Notes under the pieces: generated by a model
What the model was told of the DNA's origin: nothing
The model's input: only the letters and a program-made list of their open reading frames with translations
Databases searched by the model: none
NCBI GenBank assembly: GCA_026168455.1
Contig: CM047426.1
Location: 62,695,562 to 62,759,561 of the forward strand
Origin: Theocolax elegans
Taxonomy: Eukaryota; Arthropoda; Insecta; Hymenoptera; Cerocephalidae
Reading direction: 5' to 3'
Length of the DNA: 64,000 nucleotides
Shown: in pieces, positions 45,430 through 56,103 of the stretch
Position numbering within the stretch: position 1 is the first letter of the stretch
How the letters are laid out: each line of letters opens with the position of its first letter
Program-made: the position numbers and the translations under genes

Positions 45430-47109
45430 TGACTCAAGGAAGGACATTGCTGTTGTAGACTGGTGATGGACTCTATGAGTTGTTACGCTGAATACCACAA
45501 TTTGGTATGTATGGAAAGACCAATTCAAAGTCAAAATGTATTCCGTAGGTAAGATAGTAAAAATAAGTATGAAAGTGAAAAACGAGAGAAGATATTCAAC
45601 TCAAACGATGGAATGAAAAGTACGAAAGTATTGTAACGGTTAGCAAAAGCTTGTCGCAAGCGAATCGTCAAGTCTCGTGTTTTCCTCGGACTTATATCGT
45701 TGAGACGACTGTTCTTGTGTCAGGACGCTCAACGACGGTGTTTCGCCACGTAGCAGTCGAGAGTGGAATTAGCCTCTCTTACGCTTCGGTGGTTGCCTGT
45801 ATACAGGCGTTCTGTAAGTGACTTCTGTCACAGCTTGAATACGCTTTTGTGAAGTGTATCCTCTATTCGCTATCTTTTCTTCTAGAATAAATTTCTAGTT
45901 ATAATTGTACGATCTAAACTATGATGATATAAACGTTTCTAGCAAAAAGTATTTGTATAATTTTACTGGCAAACTACTTTCACGAGAATAGATTCAGAAA
46001 TTTATCTGAATAATGATATAGACAGAAATACGATTGTCACGCGCTCTCAAAAACATAAAAACCAATTTTAAATATTTCCCTGGGTATATTCTGACCTTGG
46101 AGAAATCTTGATCTCTCTTTTTATTTGAGGTCACGAATGTGCAAGGATTGAGGGTAAGGGGAAAGTGAAGACGACGAATAGTGCATTTGCAATGGGACAC
46201 GTAAACTTAAGTAAAAACTTAGTTGTGGTTATTAAGTACACTTTGATCGAGGGAGCGCTAGCGACCTATTATACTATTAAGCTGTAATCCTTAGACATTG
46301 AAAACGATCGTAATGATGTATAGAAAGTGTGCATTATTACTCGAATACTGTATAAATTATATATACATGTCAGAAAATTTACTTTTAATATCATGGCTAG
46401 CTCATGTTAAATTAATGGCAATTATGATAAATATTGAAAATTTGTAAATTATGACGAAGATACAATATTGTATTGCGTACCTCTCTCATCAACAAAACTA
46501 GATTTTAATTTTATAAACTTATGTATAATTACCGAACTACATTAATACCTTCATCCTCTTGTTTAAATGGAAACCTACCTTATGATGAATTGAGTTACAT
46601 TAATTAAGAATAGTTTTCTAAATATTCAACTTCTTTTCCCATCAAAAGTATTTAGTGCAAATAAATGTTAATCACGTAGAATTTTTTTTATCGTGAAGAA
46701 AGGTGGATGAAATAATAAAGGCTGCAAGACAAAGATTCATTAAATCACAACGGTTTTTTAAAAATCGTCTTATTATATATTCTTTTAAAAATAAGTTGAT
46801 TTGATAAGAACTAGTTTTATATGCAAAAACCATAGATGTCCCATATTAGACCACTCATATATGTTCAAAACGGGACAGTATTGACAACAATGCTATATAC
46901 ATAATATTAAAATATTATAAGTGAAATTTGACAACGTCTGTAAAAAAATCCCTATCCTGTCAAAAGTACTTAGTAAATATGATTTTTTATAAATCCAATG
47001 TGATGGTATTGGTACAAGAAATGTTTTAAGAACATTACGAATTTTTTAGATAATCATTTTTTACTAGTTTTTCGATTGTAAAATGTCAGCAGTCAGCGTA
47101 CGTACGACC
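45430..47109. other. Unassigned stretch
   Basis: 45630-45900 is GC-richer and begins TGTAACGGTTAGC, which resembles an LTR start; the matching end was not identified. The rest is AT-rich, with no ORF of note and no clear element boundaries. Confidence 0.35.
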
Positions 47110-47119
47110 TATTTGTACA

Positions 47120-47720
47120 TGCAATAATACGTACATATGGGAATTTCAAGAATTTCTGGAATTTTTAAGGTATTCCGGGATATCTGCACTAATTACGGGA
47201 TATTTTGGATATTTAAGTAATTCGGAAGTGTGTATTTTGGGTAGTTTTTAGGTATTCAGATGTATTTGCACTAATCACGGGAATTATGAATAGTTCAGGA
47301 ATTTTCAGGTATATTCGAATATCTGGACTTATTACGGATTATGTTAGATATTTCGGGAAATTGTAGGCATCCCGTGATATTAGCACTAATTGCGAGATTC
47401 CTTGGGAATTTTAGTTATTTCTGGAATTTTTAAGGTATTCCGGGATATCTGCACTAATTACGGGATATTTTGGATATTTAAGTAATTCGGAAGTGTATAT
47501 TTTGGGTAGTTTTTAGGTATTCAGATGTATTTGCACTAATCACGGGAATTATGAATAGTTCAGGAATTTTCAGGTATATTCGAATATCTGGACTTATTAC
47601 GGATTATGTTAGATATTTCGGGAAATTGTAGGCATCCCGTGATATTAGCACTAATTGCGAGATTCCTTGGGAATTTTAGTTATTTCTGGAATTTTTAAGG
47701 TATTCCGGGATAATTTCTGT
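47120..47720 (-). repeat. ~57-bp satellite block B with 265-bp higher-order unit
   Basis: This is block A sequence in the opposite orientation. CTGGAATTTTTAAGGTATTC starts at 47156, 47421 and 47686, an exact 265-bp period. The two full units are almost identical, while the ~57-bp submonomers within one unit are diverged. This indicates recent amplification of a five-monomer unit. Confidence 0.85.
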
Positions 47721-47957
47721 AATTAAAATAATAAAACAGTAAAAACAAGATTAGTTAATAAACTTTGGTTTGGCTAATAACTACCTTATTGAATGTTCAA
47801 TATAATCGTGCTTCCGTGTATGTACAATTGAAAAAAAATTATCAATTAAAGAATGTTATAATTGCATATTTTTATAATTTCTATATTTTATAATTTATAC
47901 ACAATTATAATAATTTTTGCAGCTCCGACCAGAACTAAGTTTAATAGTTTAATCACT
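47721..47957. other. AT-rich spacer
   Basis: No coding or clear repeat. It separates satellite block B from the Helitron-type terminus. Confidence 0.4.
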
Positions 47958-48059
47958 ACTAGCCAAAAACACTCGCTTGGCTCGCGATCAACATATTTTC
48001 CGTGTTGTATTATTATACAAATTGATTCTATAATATTGTTTCCATATATTGTTACATAT

Positions 48060-49533
48060 TGTGACAAGCCAAGTGTGCCTGTTATGGTGCAAAGCGAACA
48101 CACACATTCCTATCTACCTATTACCCAATATATCTACCTAAACCGTATACTAAACAAGCCTAGCACCGAGCACACATATCCCTAGCTACCTATTATAGAA
48201 GATAATCCCCTAAAGCCGAACAAGCTACACCCTGGAACAGAAGCGGAGCTAGCCCACACAGGAGTCGAGGAAACCAGTAGCCACCAAGAGGCTACATACA
48301 GGGCGAACAGCACTCGGAGAGCCTGGAGAGCACAGGAGCATAGACAGGGCACCGAGGTCCAAAGTACAAGGAAGACGGCTGTTGCAGCAATCATAACAGC
48401 ATATTCGTAGAGCCTCAATCCTGAAGGAGCCATCCAGCAGCAACAAACTCGTACAGGGAGATCAATCTGTAAAGCATAATAATGAGTATGTTTTCAACAC
48501 TCAGGAGCAGATAGGAGTACACAAGACTGTGTACAGGAGTAGAGGTGTATAGGAGCCAGGGTTAGAGGTTATGTGAGCATAAACATTGCTCACATATACT
48601 AACTAAATAACAAGGCATCTGTCAAGTTACTCCTTACCGTATAATAGCAGCCGCGCAGTAGACCCGAGGAACAACCTCCGGACCCGACGTCGTGAAGAGA
48701 CGCCTTAGCAGCCAAGAAGCCACGAAATAGAGAGAGACGGAGATAGCGACACGTATATATATCCGCCAAGCAGCCACGACTCGTTAACCACGGCAGTAAG
48801 GTTCGTTGTCCACCTGAAATAACTCATGGATCGATTAGCCGATAAATAACAAGGAACGAGGTAATAATTACCAAATAGCAGCCTCGTCGTCGCCAACTCG
48901 TCGTCGTCGTCGTCGTCTCACTCGAACAGCCTAGCAGAACGCCAACAACAAAACCAAGCCGCTCTCGCAGTAAGGCCGCGCTCGCACTGCGCGGAGACGA
49001 TCGCGACGCATGCGCGCGGCGCTCTCGCAGGACGAAGCAGAGAGCTCGGGAACACGGCCGTGACTAGACGCAACGAGGCGAGATTTGTGAGCCGTTCGAC
49101 TGTTTTTCCCGTACAATAAGCGAGTCCGAGAGTGTGCACCGAGTGCAACCCAGAGAGCGAATTTGCAGTATAAGGTTTGTGCAAAGTGCTACCCATACCC
49201 GTGTTCCTCTCCTCGTAAAGTGTGTGTGCCGCTATTTCCCCTTTTGCGCGTATTCGTACACGTGGCCGGCGTCGCCATTTTCGTCGATCGAGCGGATATT
49301 CGATCGTGTAATAGCTATATCGCCGCGCGTGCAATTCTACCGAGCCAAATTACGAGCCCTAACAACTTTATAATTAAGTAAGCGTAATTGTTAATAGTTA
49401 GCAGCCGTTCATATATAGCCGCGAACACGACTGACAACCGTGTACTTAATTTATATCAGTTAATAAATTCTCTGTTTTTTATAATTGATATCGATTTTAT
49501 CACCCGCACCCTGATCCCCAGTGCGGTGTGACA
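48060..49533 (+). mobile_element. 1.47-kb solo LTR
   Basis: It begins TGTGACAAGCCAAGTGTG and ends CAGTGCGGTGTGACA. The related Helitron segment at 42.9 kb is an empty-site guide. The interior is GC-rich and an AATAAA-type signal (TTAATAAATTCTC) lies ~80 bp before the end, as in insect Ty3/gypsy LTRs. No internal PBS or coding region is adjacent. A clean target duplication could not be read. Open frames within (48182-48446, 48918-49381) are not protein-like. Orientation is inferred from the polyadenylation signal. Confidence 0.6.
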
Positions 49534-49544
49534 ATTTATGTCAT

Positions 49545-49800
49545 TAACACTATCCCGGAATACATTAAAAATTCCCGAAATTCCTAAGAAATCTCGTAAT
49601 TAGTTCAGATATATCGGAAAACCTTGCAAATTCCTAAAATTCCTAAAAAAAATGAAATAGTGCCGATTTTCCAAAATAACTTAAATATTTGAGAAATTTT
49701 GAAGAAAACCCATAATAATGTAAATATTTCGGAATGCCTTAAAAACTCTCGAATTCCCAAAAAAAATGGCATATTTAGTGCAGATACCCGGCGTACTTTA
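49545..49800 (+). repeat. ~57-bp satellite block C
   Basis: About four diverged monomers (CCCGGAATACATTAAAAATT, CCGAAATTCCTAAGAAATC) in the same orientation as block A. It ends at GTGCAGATACCCGG, directly fused to the Polinton capsid relic. Confidence 0.75.
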
Positions 49801-50040
49801 AAAAAAGCGTTGCCTCTTTAATACGTACTGAAAATTGTCCATCTGAGGAAAAATCCATGAGACAGAATGCATCTTTTTCTATGTAGGCCCGATAAGGATA
49901 AGCGTTATTCGGTGGAGAAACTAACTTTTGTTTGAAAAATATGTCGACCTGATCAAACATCGAATGAATAAAATTATTGTTTGGTGCGACTTTTGCATTT
50001 TTCGTATCATCGGCTACCGGTGATACTTGAACACTTCAAT
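49785..50040 (-). pseudogene. Polinton/Maverick major capsid protein relic, internally deleted
   Basis: The minus-strand reading contains KVAPNNNFIHSMFDQVDIFF and KLVSPPNNAYPYRAYIE. It then passes in frame to KDAFCLMDFSSDGQFSVRIK and EATLFLK. The first part matches the N-terminal half of the double-jelly-roll capsid-like protein of Polintons/adintoviruses. The second matches a more C-terminal segment, so roughly 100 or more residues are missing between them. Satellite block C truncates the end. The family assignment rests on remembered motifs and is not certain. Confidence 0.6.
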
Positions 50041-50639
50041 AGTGTAATATTCAAAAAGTGAAAATAGTAAAAATTATATACAGTGCAAATCCTGGAGACT
50101 AATAAGTTATGCATGAAAAGTACCAATCTGCATCGTATTATAAATTTATAAATATGAATGAATAAAAAATAAATTAATTTTTTGAGATTAAAATATTTTT
50201 GAAGATTAGACGAGTTTCTGCAATAAATGATGACATTTATTTCGTACCCAGTTGACGAACAACAAAGATATATCAACTCCCAGACCGAATAGTAAAAAAC
50301 AGATTTTGTGTATACGTCATTGATTTTAGATCTCGCTGAAAATGAATGCAGCAGCATTTTATGTAACCTTCAAAAATAAGGTTGAAGCTCGATATTTTGT
50401 TTTGGAAACTAAAATTTCATCGCGAAATAGACATTTTCATGAACAAAGATAATTTTAGGATTTTTTTATTTTTTTCCCGTTTTGACCTCATCAATAACGC
50501 TAAAAAGCTAGATCGAACTTTCGCTTATGCAAATAAAATACAATATGACCTTAACTGTAAATTTTCATGGTTAAGGATACCGCAGTGATTTTTTAAAGTA
50601 TTTTTTATAAACAGTATATAAAATTACGAAAGAAATCAC
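50041..50639. other. AT-rich stretch without gene
   Basis: A 116-codon minus-strand frame (50007-50357) is mostly AT-biased composition and not recognisable. No element ends are identified. Confidence 0.35.
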
Positions 50640-50826
50640 TCTAAAATTCTCGTTTCTACTAGGGATGAAATTTGACCTTGAAATACCTATTTTCAAGGTG
50701 AATAATATTTTGAGGAATTATAAAACTATTTTATATACATTCAAAACATCAAAATTGATCTAAAAACATTAAATATATTGTGTATTTTAAGTGGTCGATA
50801 TATCGACCACCCCCGCAGTCAAAAGG
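50640..50826 (-). mobile_element. piggyBac right-end fragment
   Basis: The sequence TTTGACCTTGAAAT, then GGTCGATATATCGACC, then AAAAGG next to TTAA (50827-50830) parallels the right end of the element at 37597-39886. The TTAA lies in Penelope coding sequence: the equivalent intact text at about 62115 is CATAACGTTAAGAAAAGG. The left half of the element is missing. Confidence 0.7.
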
Positions 50827-51050
50827 TTAACGTTATGGTTTATGAATTTTTCCGGATAATTATTATCATGTAGATATCGTTTTACAGTTTTAATGTTGGA
50901 CTTGTGAAATTTATGACGGGATAATAAAATTGCTTTATCTACTAAAGTATACACCATAGCCCTCTTCTGCTGTATTGTATGACATGAATCAAAGTTTAGA
51001 AATCCACCTGAAAAAGTATCTTTCCTGTACCAAAATATTACCAGCAATAT
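50827..51050 (-). pseudogene. Inverted Penelope RT fragment
   Basis: The minus strand reads WYRKDTFSGGFLNFDSCHTI, then QQKRAMVYTLVDKAILLSRH and NNYPEKFINHNV. This is the same segment as 61905-62125 on the plus strand. It lies head-to-head with the plus-strand Penelope frame beginning at 51056. A small hairpin CCAAAATATT...AATATTTTGG marks the switch point. Confidence 0.85.
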
Positions 51051-51055
51051 TTTGG

Positions 51056-51313
51056 AAGCCTAATGAGATCACCAGTATGCCCTCAATTTGCTGATTTAGT
51101 AATGACTGAGTTAGAGGAAGAGTGTATCAACAAATTAGATTTTCAACCATTATTTTATTTTCGTTATGTTGATCACACTATAATGTGTATACCTGAAAAT
51201 AAATTAGATTTATTGTTAACAACCTTTAACAGTTACCATAGTAGATTACAATTTACGCATGAAAAAAAAGTAAATGGTACTATTAACTTTCTAGATATAT
51301 CTTTAATTAGAAA
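51056..51313 (+). pseudogene. Penelope RT core fragment with damaged catalytic box
   Basis: It reads MRSPVCPQFADLVMTELEEE, FYFRYVDHTIMCIPENK and INFLDISLIRN. The catalytic YVDD is YVDH, and the conserved MGSP is MRSP, so it would be inactive. It stops at TCTTTAATTAGAAA, after which foreign DNA begins. The next codons of the same element appear at 61889. Confidence 0.85.
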
Positions 51314-51345
51314 CTAGCCAAAATGCTCGCTTTGCTCGCAGTTAA
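51314..51345 (-). mobile_element. Helitron-type 3' terminus
   Basis: The plus-strand text CTAGCCAAAATGCTCGCTTT-GCTCGC is, on the minus strand, a GCGAGCAAAGCGAGC hairpin, then TTTTGGCTAG, then T. This agrees with the terminus at 47959. It inserts precisely after AGAAA of the Penelope RT. Confidence 0.6.
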
Positions 51346-52219
51346 ATAGTATTGTTAACATAATAATTCTTTACCATTAAATTACATGTAATGTAATATT
51401 CAAAAAATTACTTTTTAAAAACTATTTAGTAAAATAATTTATAGTACTAGTAATTAAATAAATATTACAATTATATAATTTGTTGGGATAAATAATAGAA
51501 TAATTAATAGAAGAATGATCATTTTTACTATTTATAACATTAACAATTTTTGTTACTCCCAATAATTAAATCTAATATTATTATTTACATTAATACCTGA
51601 TAAACTTTATATAATTCATAATAGATCGATTCATATTAATAAATTATTAATTCTAACATTCCAATTAGAATTTAAAATATCACATGTACTAGGATGACAA
51701 ATATTAGAAGTTCAAATAGAAATAACGATTTGTTTTCACAATTTTTGATATATTGTTTTGTCATGTTATTTTTGATATATTGTTTACTTATATATATATA
51801 TCCCCATTAAAAAATCTCAATGAAGATCTCAGATCATATCCCAGGTAAGATGTCATACCAAAAACTCATTTCAGCAATTTTTCGTTCATTATACGTTTTA
51901 AACCTTCTTATGTCGATTGATAACTTGTTCAAGTGGGTATCATAAATTACAAATACAAATTTCGCACCAGAAAATAGCAGACGAAAAAACAACTAATTTA
52001 CTTATAACAATTAATAAAAAGAAAATTTACGCAAAAACTGAAGTTAGTTGCCCTCCGTTATGTAATTATCTATCATTTTACAAAGCTTCAAGTTACTATA
52101 ATAACATGTCACCGAGAAAACCTTGAAAAATGCAATATTCTTATAATTTCTTGTATGAAAAATAAAATTCAACTCTTCAGACATTTTCGAAATTTCAATG
52201 AAAACAGCTTCAGCCCGGA
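51346..52219. other. AT-rich stretch without gene
   Basis: Probably the body of the Helitron-type element whose terminus is at 51314. No coding content or second end is recognised. Confidence 0.35.
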
Positions 52220-53005
52220 TTTGAACCGGGACCTAGCACTTACTCTCGCACTCTATTACTCTAACTTTCGTTTTCTCTCTATCTCTCATTCTCTCTATCT
52301 CTCATTCTCTCTATCTCTCATTCTCTCTATCTCTCATTCTCTCCATCTCTCATTCTCTCTATCTCTCATTCTCTCCACCTCTCATTCTCTCCATCTCTCA
52401 TTCTCTCTATCTATCATTCTCTCCATCTCTCATTCTCTCCATCTCTCATTCTCTCCATCTCTCATTCTCTCTATCTCTCATTCTCTCCATCTCTCATTCT
52501 CTCTATCTCTCATTCTCTCTATCTTTCATTCTCTCTCTCATTCTCTCTCTCTCTCTCCCTCACACAGACTCTCATTCTTACTCATTCTCACTCTCGCACT
52601 CCTTCACTCTCCCTCATTCTTACTCGCTCTGTACCTCTCGTTCTCTGTCTCTATCTCTCATACTCTCTCTCATTCTTTCTCTCTCACTCTCTCTCTCCCT
52701 CATTCTTACTCGCTCTGTACATCTCGTTCTCTGTCTCTATGTCATACTCTCTCTCATTCTCTCTCTCTCTTACTCTCTCTCTCATTCTCTCTCCCTCATT
52801 CTCTCTCTCGCTCTGTACCTCTCGTTCTTTGTCTCTATCTCTCATACTCTCTCTCTCATTCTCTCTCTCTCATACTCTCTCGCATTCTCTCTCTCTCATT
52901 CTCTCTCCCTTATTCTATCTCTCGCTCTGTACCTCTGGTTCTCTGATTCTATCTCTCATACTCTCTCTCATTCTCTCACTCTCTCTCTCTCTCTCTCTTT
53001 ACGTT
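52220..53005 (+). repeat. CT-rich array 1 with ~16-bp periodicity
   Basis: Built from TCTCTCATTCTCTC(T/C)A-type units, about 17 copies at 52265-52540. It continues as CTCTCTCTCATTC and CTCGCTCTGTACCTCTCGTT units repeated four times at ~130 bp. The long Ser/Leu/His-rich frames in this region (52155-53047) are translations of the repeat. Confidence 0.9.
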
Positions 53006-53014
53006 ACAAAGGCA

Positions 53015-53700
53015 GTTGTCTCCTTGTACGTGCTCGAATTTTGCTGACTAATGTTTTAATTATTCCTCACTTTGACTATGCTTGTCTCGTATTTTTAGAT
53101 CTTCCATCTTATCTTAATATTAAAGTTCAACACATGTGTAATACCGTTGTTAGATTTATTTTTCATCTAAAACGTGAGGTAGCATTGCAGCTTTTCTATA
53201 ATCAGCTAAACTGGCTTCCATTAAATGTTCGACGGAAATATTTCCTTGGTCTTTTATGTGTAAATTGTTGGCCACCCAAACACATCAATATTTATTCGAT
53301 AAGCTGGCTTTTGTTGGCATTGAATTGGGTAGATCCAAACGAGTAAATACTGTTTTTAACCTACCTAATGTTAAGAATCTTGCGTGTAAATCTTCGTTTA
53401 TTTATTTAGCAATGGAAACGTGGGATAATATCATATCTAGAATAAGAGAGTGCTCTAATGTAAATATTTTTAAAATGTATTATAAAAATTTCTCCATGAG
53501 GATGGATAGCGACTTATCCGATTTTATGTCCAATGCTTGCGACGTAGATTATTTTAATTTTAATTTAGCGTGAATTATTATTTTACATATGTATTATCGG
53601 TTATATTAATTCTTCTTTAGTTGTCTAATTTATTTTATATGTTCTATTTTATATGATTAGAGCCATCCGGTTGTATCAACTATGGCGCAAATAAATATAG
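53015..53700 (+). pseudogene. LINE ORF2 C-terminal fragment with 3' tail
   Basis: It starts VLIIPHFDYACLVFLDLPSY (equivalent to [20 protein letters not shown] in the 55.6-kb LINE). After a frame change near 53260 it reads YLFDKLAFVGIELGRSKRVN and SSFIYLAMETWDNIISRIRE, ending at TGA 53571-53573. A short 3' UTR ends in AATAAATATAGTTATCAATC, which directly joins CT-rich DNA. Related to, but clearly diverged from, the LINE at 55646-60017. Confidence 0.75.
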
Positions 53701-53759
53701 TTATCAATCGATCTCTCATTCTCTCTCTCTCTCTCTACCTCTAATTCTCTCTATCACCT

Positions 53760-54180
53760 GGATATATAAGTTTAAGTTTAATCAGCATTGCTGTGTTATT
53801 TCATCTGTCATTTCTTCTGTATTTCATTGCGTCATTATACGACATTTTTATTACTATTTATTTATTTATTCATTGTATTCATTATATATATTCTTTTTTA
53901 TTTTATATTGCGGTTGATATGCGAACGCTAACTATTTTGTTATTTAACTATTTTGTTATTTATTTTTAAGTTTTAGTTTATTAATCTATTAATCAATTGT
54001 ATATATATTTTATTTTGTTATTTTAATTCTTTACTCTGTCATGGTTTTTATTTTATGTTTTTGTTATGCAATTTTATATTATTATTTAGTTTTAAAAAAG
54101 TTTTACTCTATGTATATGTTCGCTTTAGTGCCTATGGGGTTTCTACCCCATAATTGGTCCAATAAATACATCAATCAATC
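53760..54180 (+). mobile_element. LINE 3' UTR and tail
   Basis: An AT-rich stretch ends in GGGGTTTCTACCCC (a hairpin), then AATTGGTCCAATAAATACATC and (AATC)n. The hairpin-plus-AATAAAT layout matches the 3' end of the 55.6-kb LINE (GGGGTCTTACCCC, AATAAATAAATC). It directly joins CT-rich array 2. Confidence 0.6.
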
Positions 54181-55040
54181 AATCTCTCTCTCTTTCTATC
54201 TCTCATTCTCTCTCTCATTCTCTCACTCTCTCAACCTCTCCCTCACGCTCCCTCACAAACCCCATTCATATTCACTCTCTTCCTCTTACAGTCCCTTATT
54301 CTTACTCACTCTTACTCTCGCACTCCCTCACTCTCCCTCCTTCTTACTCGCTCTCACACTCGCACTATATCACTCACTCCCTCTCAAGTCCCTCATTCTT
54401 ACTCACTCTTACTCTCGCACTCTTTCACTCTCCCTCATTCTCACTCGCTCTCACTCTCGCACTATATCACTCCCTCCCTCTCACAGTCCCTCATTCTTAC
54501 TCACTGTCACTCTCGCAATCCCTCATTCTCTCTCATTCTTACACGCTCTCACTCTCGCACTATATCACTCTCTCCCTCATTCCCTCTTTCTCTCTGCCTC
54601 TCCCTCCCTCTCTCTCTCTCTCTCTCTCTCTGTCTGCCTCTCCCATCCTCTCTCTCTCATTCTCTATATCTCTCACTCTCTCTCTCTATCTATCATTCTC
54701 TCTCTCATTCTCTCACTCATTCTCTCACTCTCTCCCTCACACTCCCTCACACTCCCTAATTCATATTCACTCTCTCCATCTTACAGTCCCTCATTCTTAC
54801 TCATTCTTACTCTCGGACTCCCTCACTCTCCCTCATTCTTACTCGATCTCACTCTCGCGCTATATCACTCTCTCCCTCTCATAGTCCCTCATTCTTACTC
54901 ACTGTCACTCTCGCAGTCCCACACTCTCTCTCATTCTCTCTCACTCTCTACCTCTCATTCTCTCTCTCTCTCTAACTCTCAATCTATCTCTCACTCTCTC
55001 TCTCTATTTCTGTCTCTCTCTCTCTCTCTCTCTCTCTATT

Positions 55041-55090
<50 letters not shown>

Positions 55091-55610
55091 CATCTCTCAT
55101 TCTCTCTCTATGTCTTATTCTCTATCTTTATCTATATCATTTTCTCCATCTCAATCTCTTACACATTCTCTATCTCTCTCCCTCACTCTCTCTCTGTCTC
55201 CCTAACTCTCTCTCTCTCTCTCCCTCACTCTCCCTCTATCTTAAGATCCCTCTCACAGTCCCTCATTATTACTCACTCTCACTCTCGCACTCCCTCTCTA
55301 TCTCGCACTCTATCACTCACACTCTCTCTCTCATTCTCGCTCTCGCTCTCTATCCCCATTCACTCTTTCTTCTTCTCCCTTTCGTTCTCTCAATCTTTCA
55401 TTCACTCTCTCTTATTCTCTCTCTTTCTCTCTATCTTTCATTCTCTCCCTTGCTTTCTATCTTTCAATCTCTATCTTCATTTCATTCTCTCTCTCTCCCT
55501 CTCTCTATCTCTCATTCTCTCTCTCTATTTGTTTTCCTCTCACTGTCTCTCTCGCTCTGACTCATTCTCTCTGACGCCAAGATGATGTTTGTCGGACGGG
55601 CGGACGGACG
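54181..55610 (+). repeat. CT-rich array 2 with ~100-160-bp complex units
   Basis: TCATTCTTACTCACTCTTAC, then CTCTCGCACTC...CTCGCACTATATCACTC recurs near 54300, 54390, 54490, 54790 and 54890. Around 55290-55470 the order CGCACTCTATCACTC, CATTCACTCTTTC, CTATCTTTCATTC is the mirror of units in the GA array at 60300-60600. It ends with GACGCCAAGATGATGTTTGT and a GGACGG triplet repeat, where strand composition switches to purine-rich. The 514-codon frame here is spurious. Confidence 0.9.
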
Positions 55611-56103
55611 GAGAATAAGAGAATGAGACAGAGTTAGAGAGACAGTGATTTGATTTGATTTGATTTATTTATTGGGTATTGAGGGGTAAGACCCCGTATA
55701 CACTTTAGAAGATGACTGCGCACATTAATAATAATAATAATAAAACCATAAAACAATAAAAATAAAAATAAGAATATAAATAAAAATATATACAAAAATA
55801 AAATATAACAATAAAATAAATAACGGTAGTAAAAATAACAATAAAAAACATAACAAAAATAAAAATACGCAGCGCAAAAAGAAAAACAAAGTAACCAATT
55901 TATAAAAACCCAATGATACTGTATACGCAATAAATTAAAACATAACGTTAGATATAAAATAGATATACAATGACAATTCATAAATTGATACATATAACGC
56001 AAAAAACAATAAATTAACAATAAATAACAATAAATAATAATTAATCCTCCGGCAGGGAAGGGCAGCTTAACCCCTCACACCTAACCCTCCCCTCCCAAGC
56101 CTG

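Larger units (their letters stand above)
47959..49800 (-). mobile_element. Helitron-like element carrying ~57-bp repeats, split by a solo LTR
   Basis: On the minus strand the 3' end reads GCGAGCCAAGCGAG, TGTTTTT, GGCTAG then T (CTAG at 47959-47962). About 100 bp of body continues to 48059, then an LTR is inserted (48060-49533). The body resumes at 49534 with TTATGTCATTAACACTATCC and runs into satellite monomers. The order matches 42829-43250, which lacks the LTR. The 5' end was not found. Confidence 0.55.

Noticed and set aside
45630..45970. Second solo LTR starting TGTAACGG
   Set aside because: A matching terminal ...CA end, PBS or target duplication could not be found.
48182..49381. Frames of 60-138 codons
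   Set aside because: They are contained in the solo LTR; GC-rich non-coding composition gives open frames on both strands.
52155..55585. Long Ser/Leu/His-rich open frames (263 and 514 codons)
   Set aside because: They are translations of CT-rich microsatellite, which lacks stops in these frames; no protein-like composition or domain.
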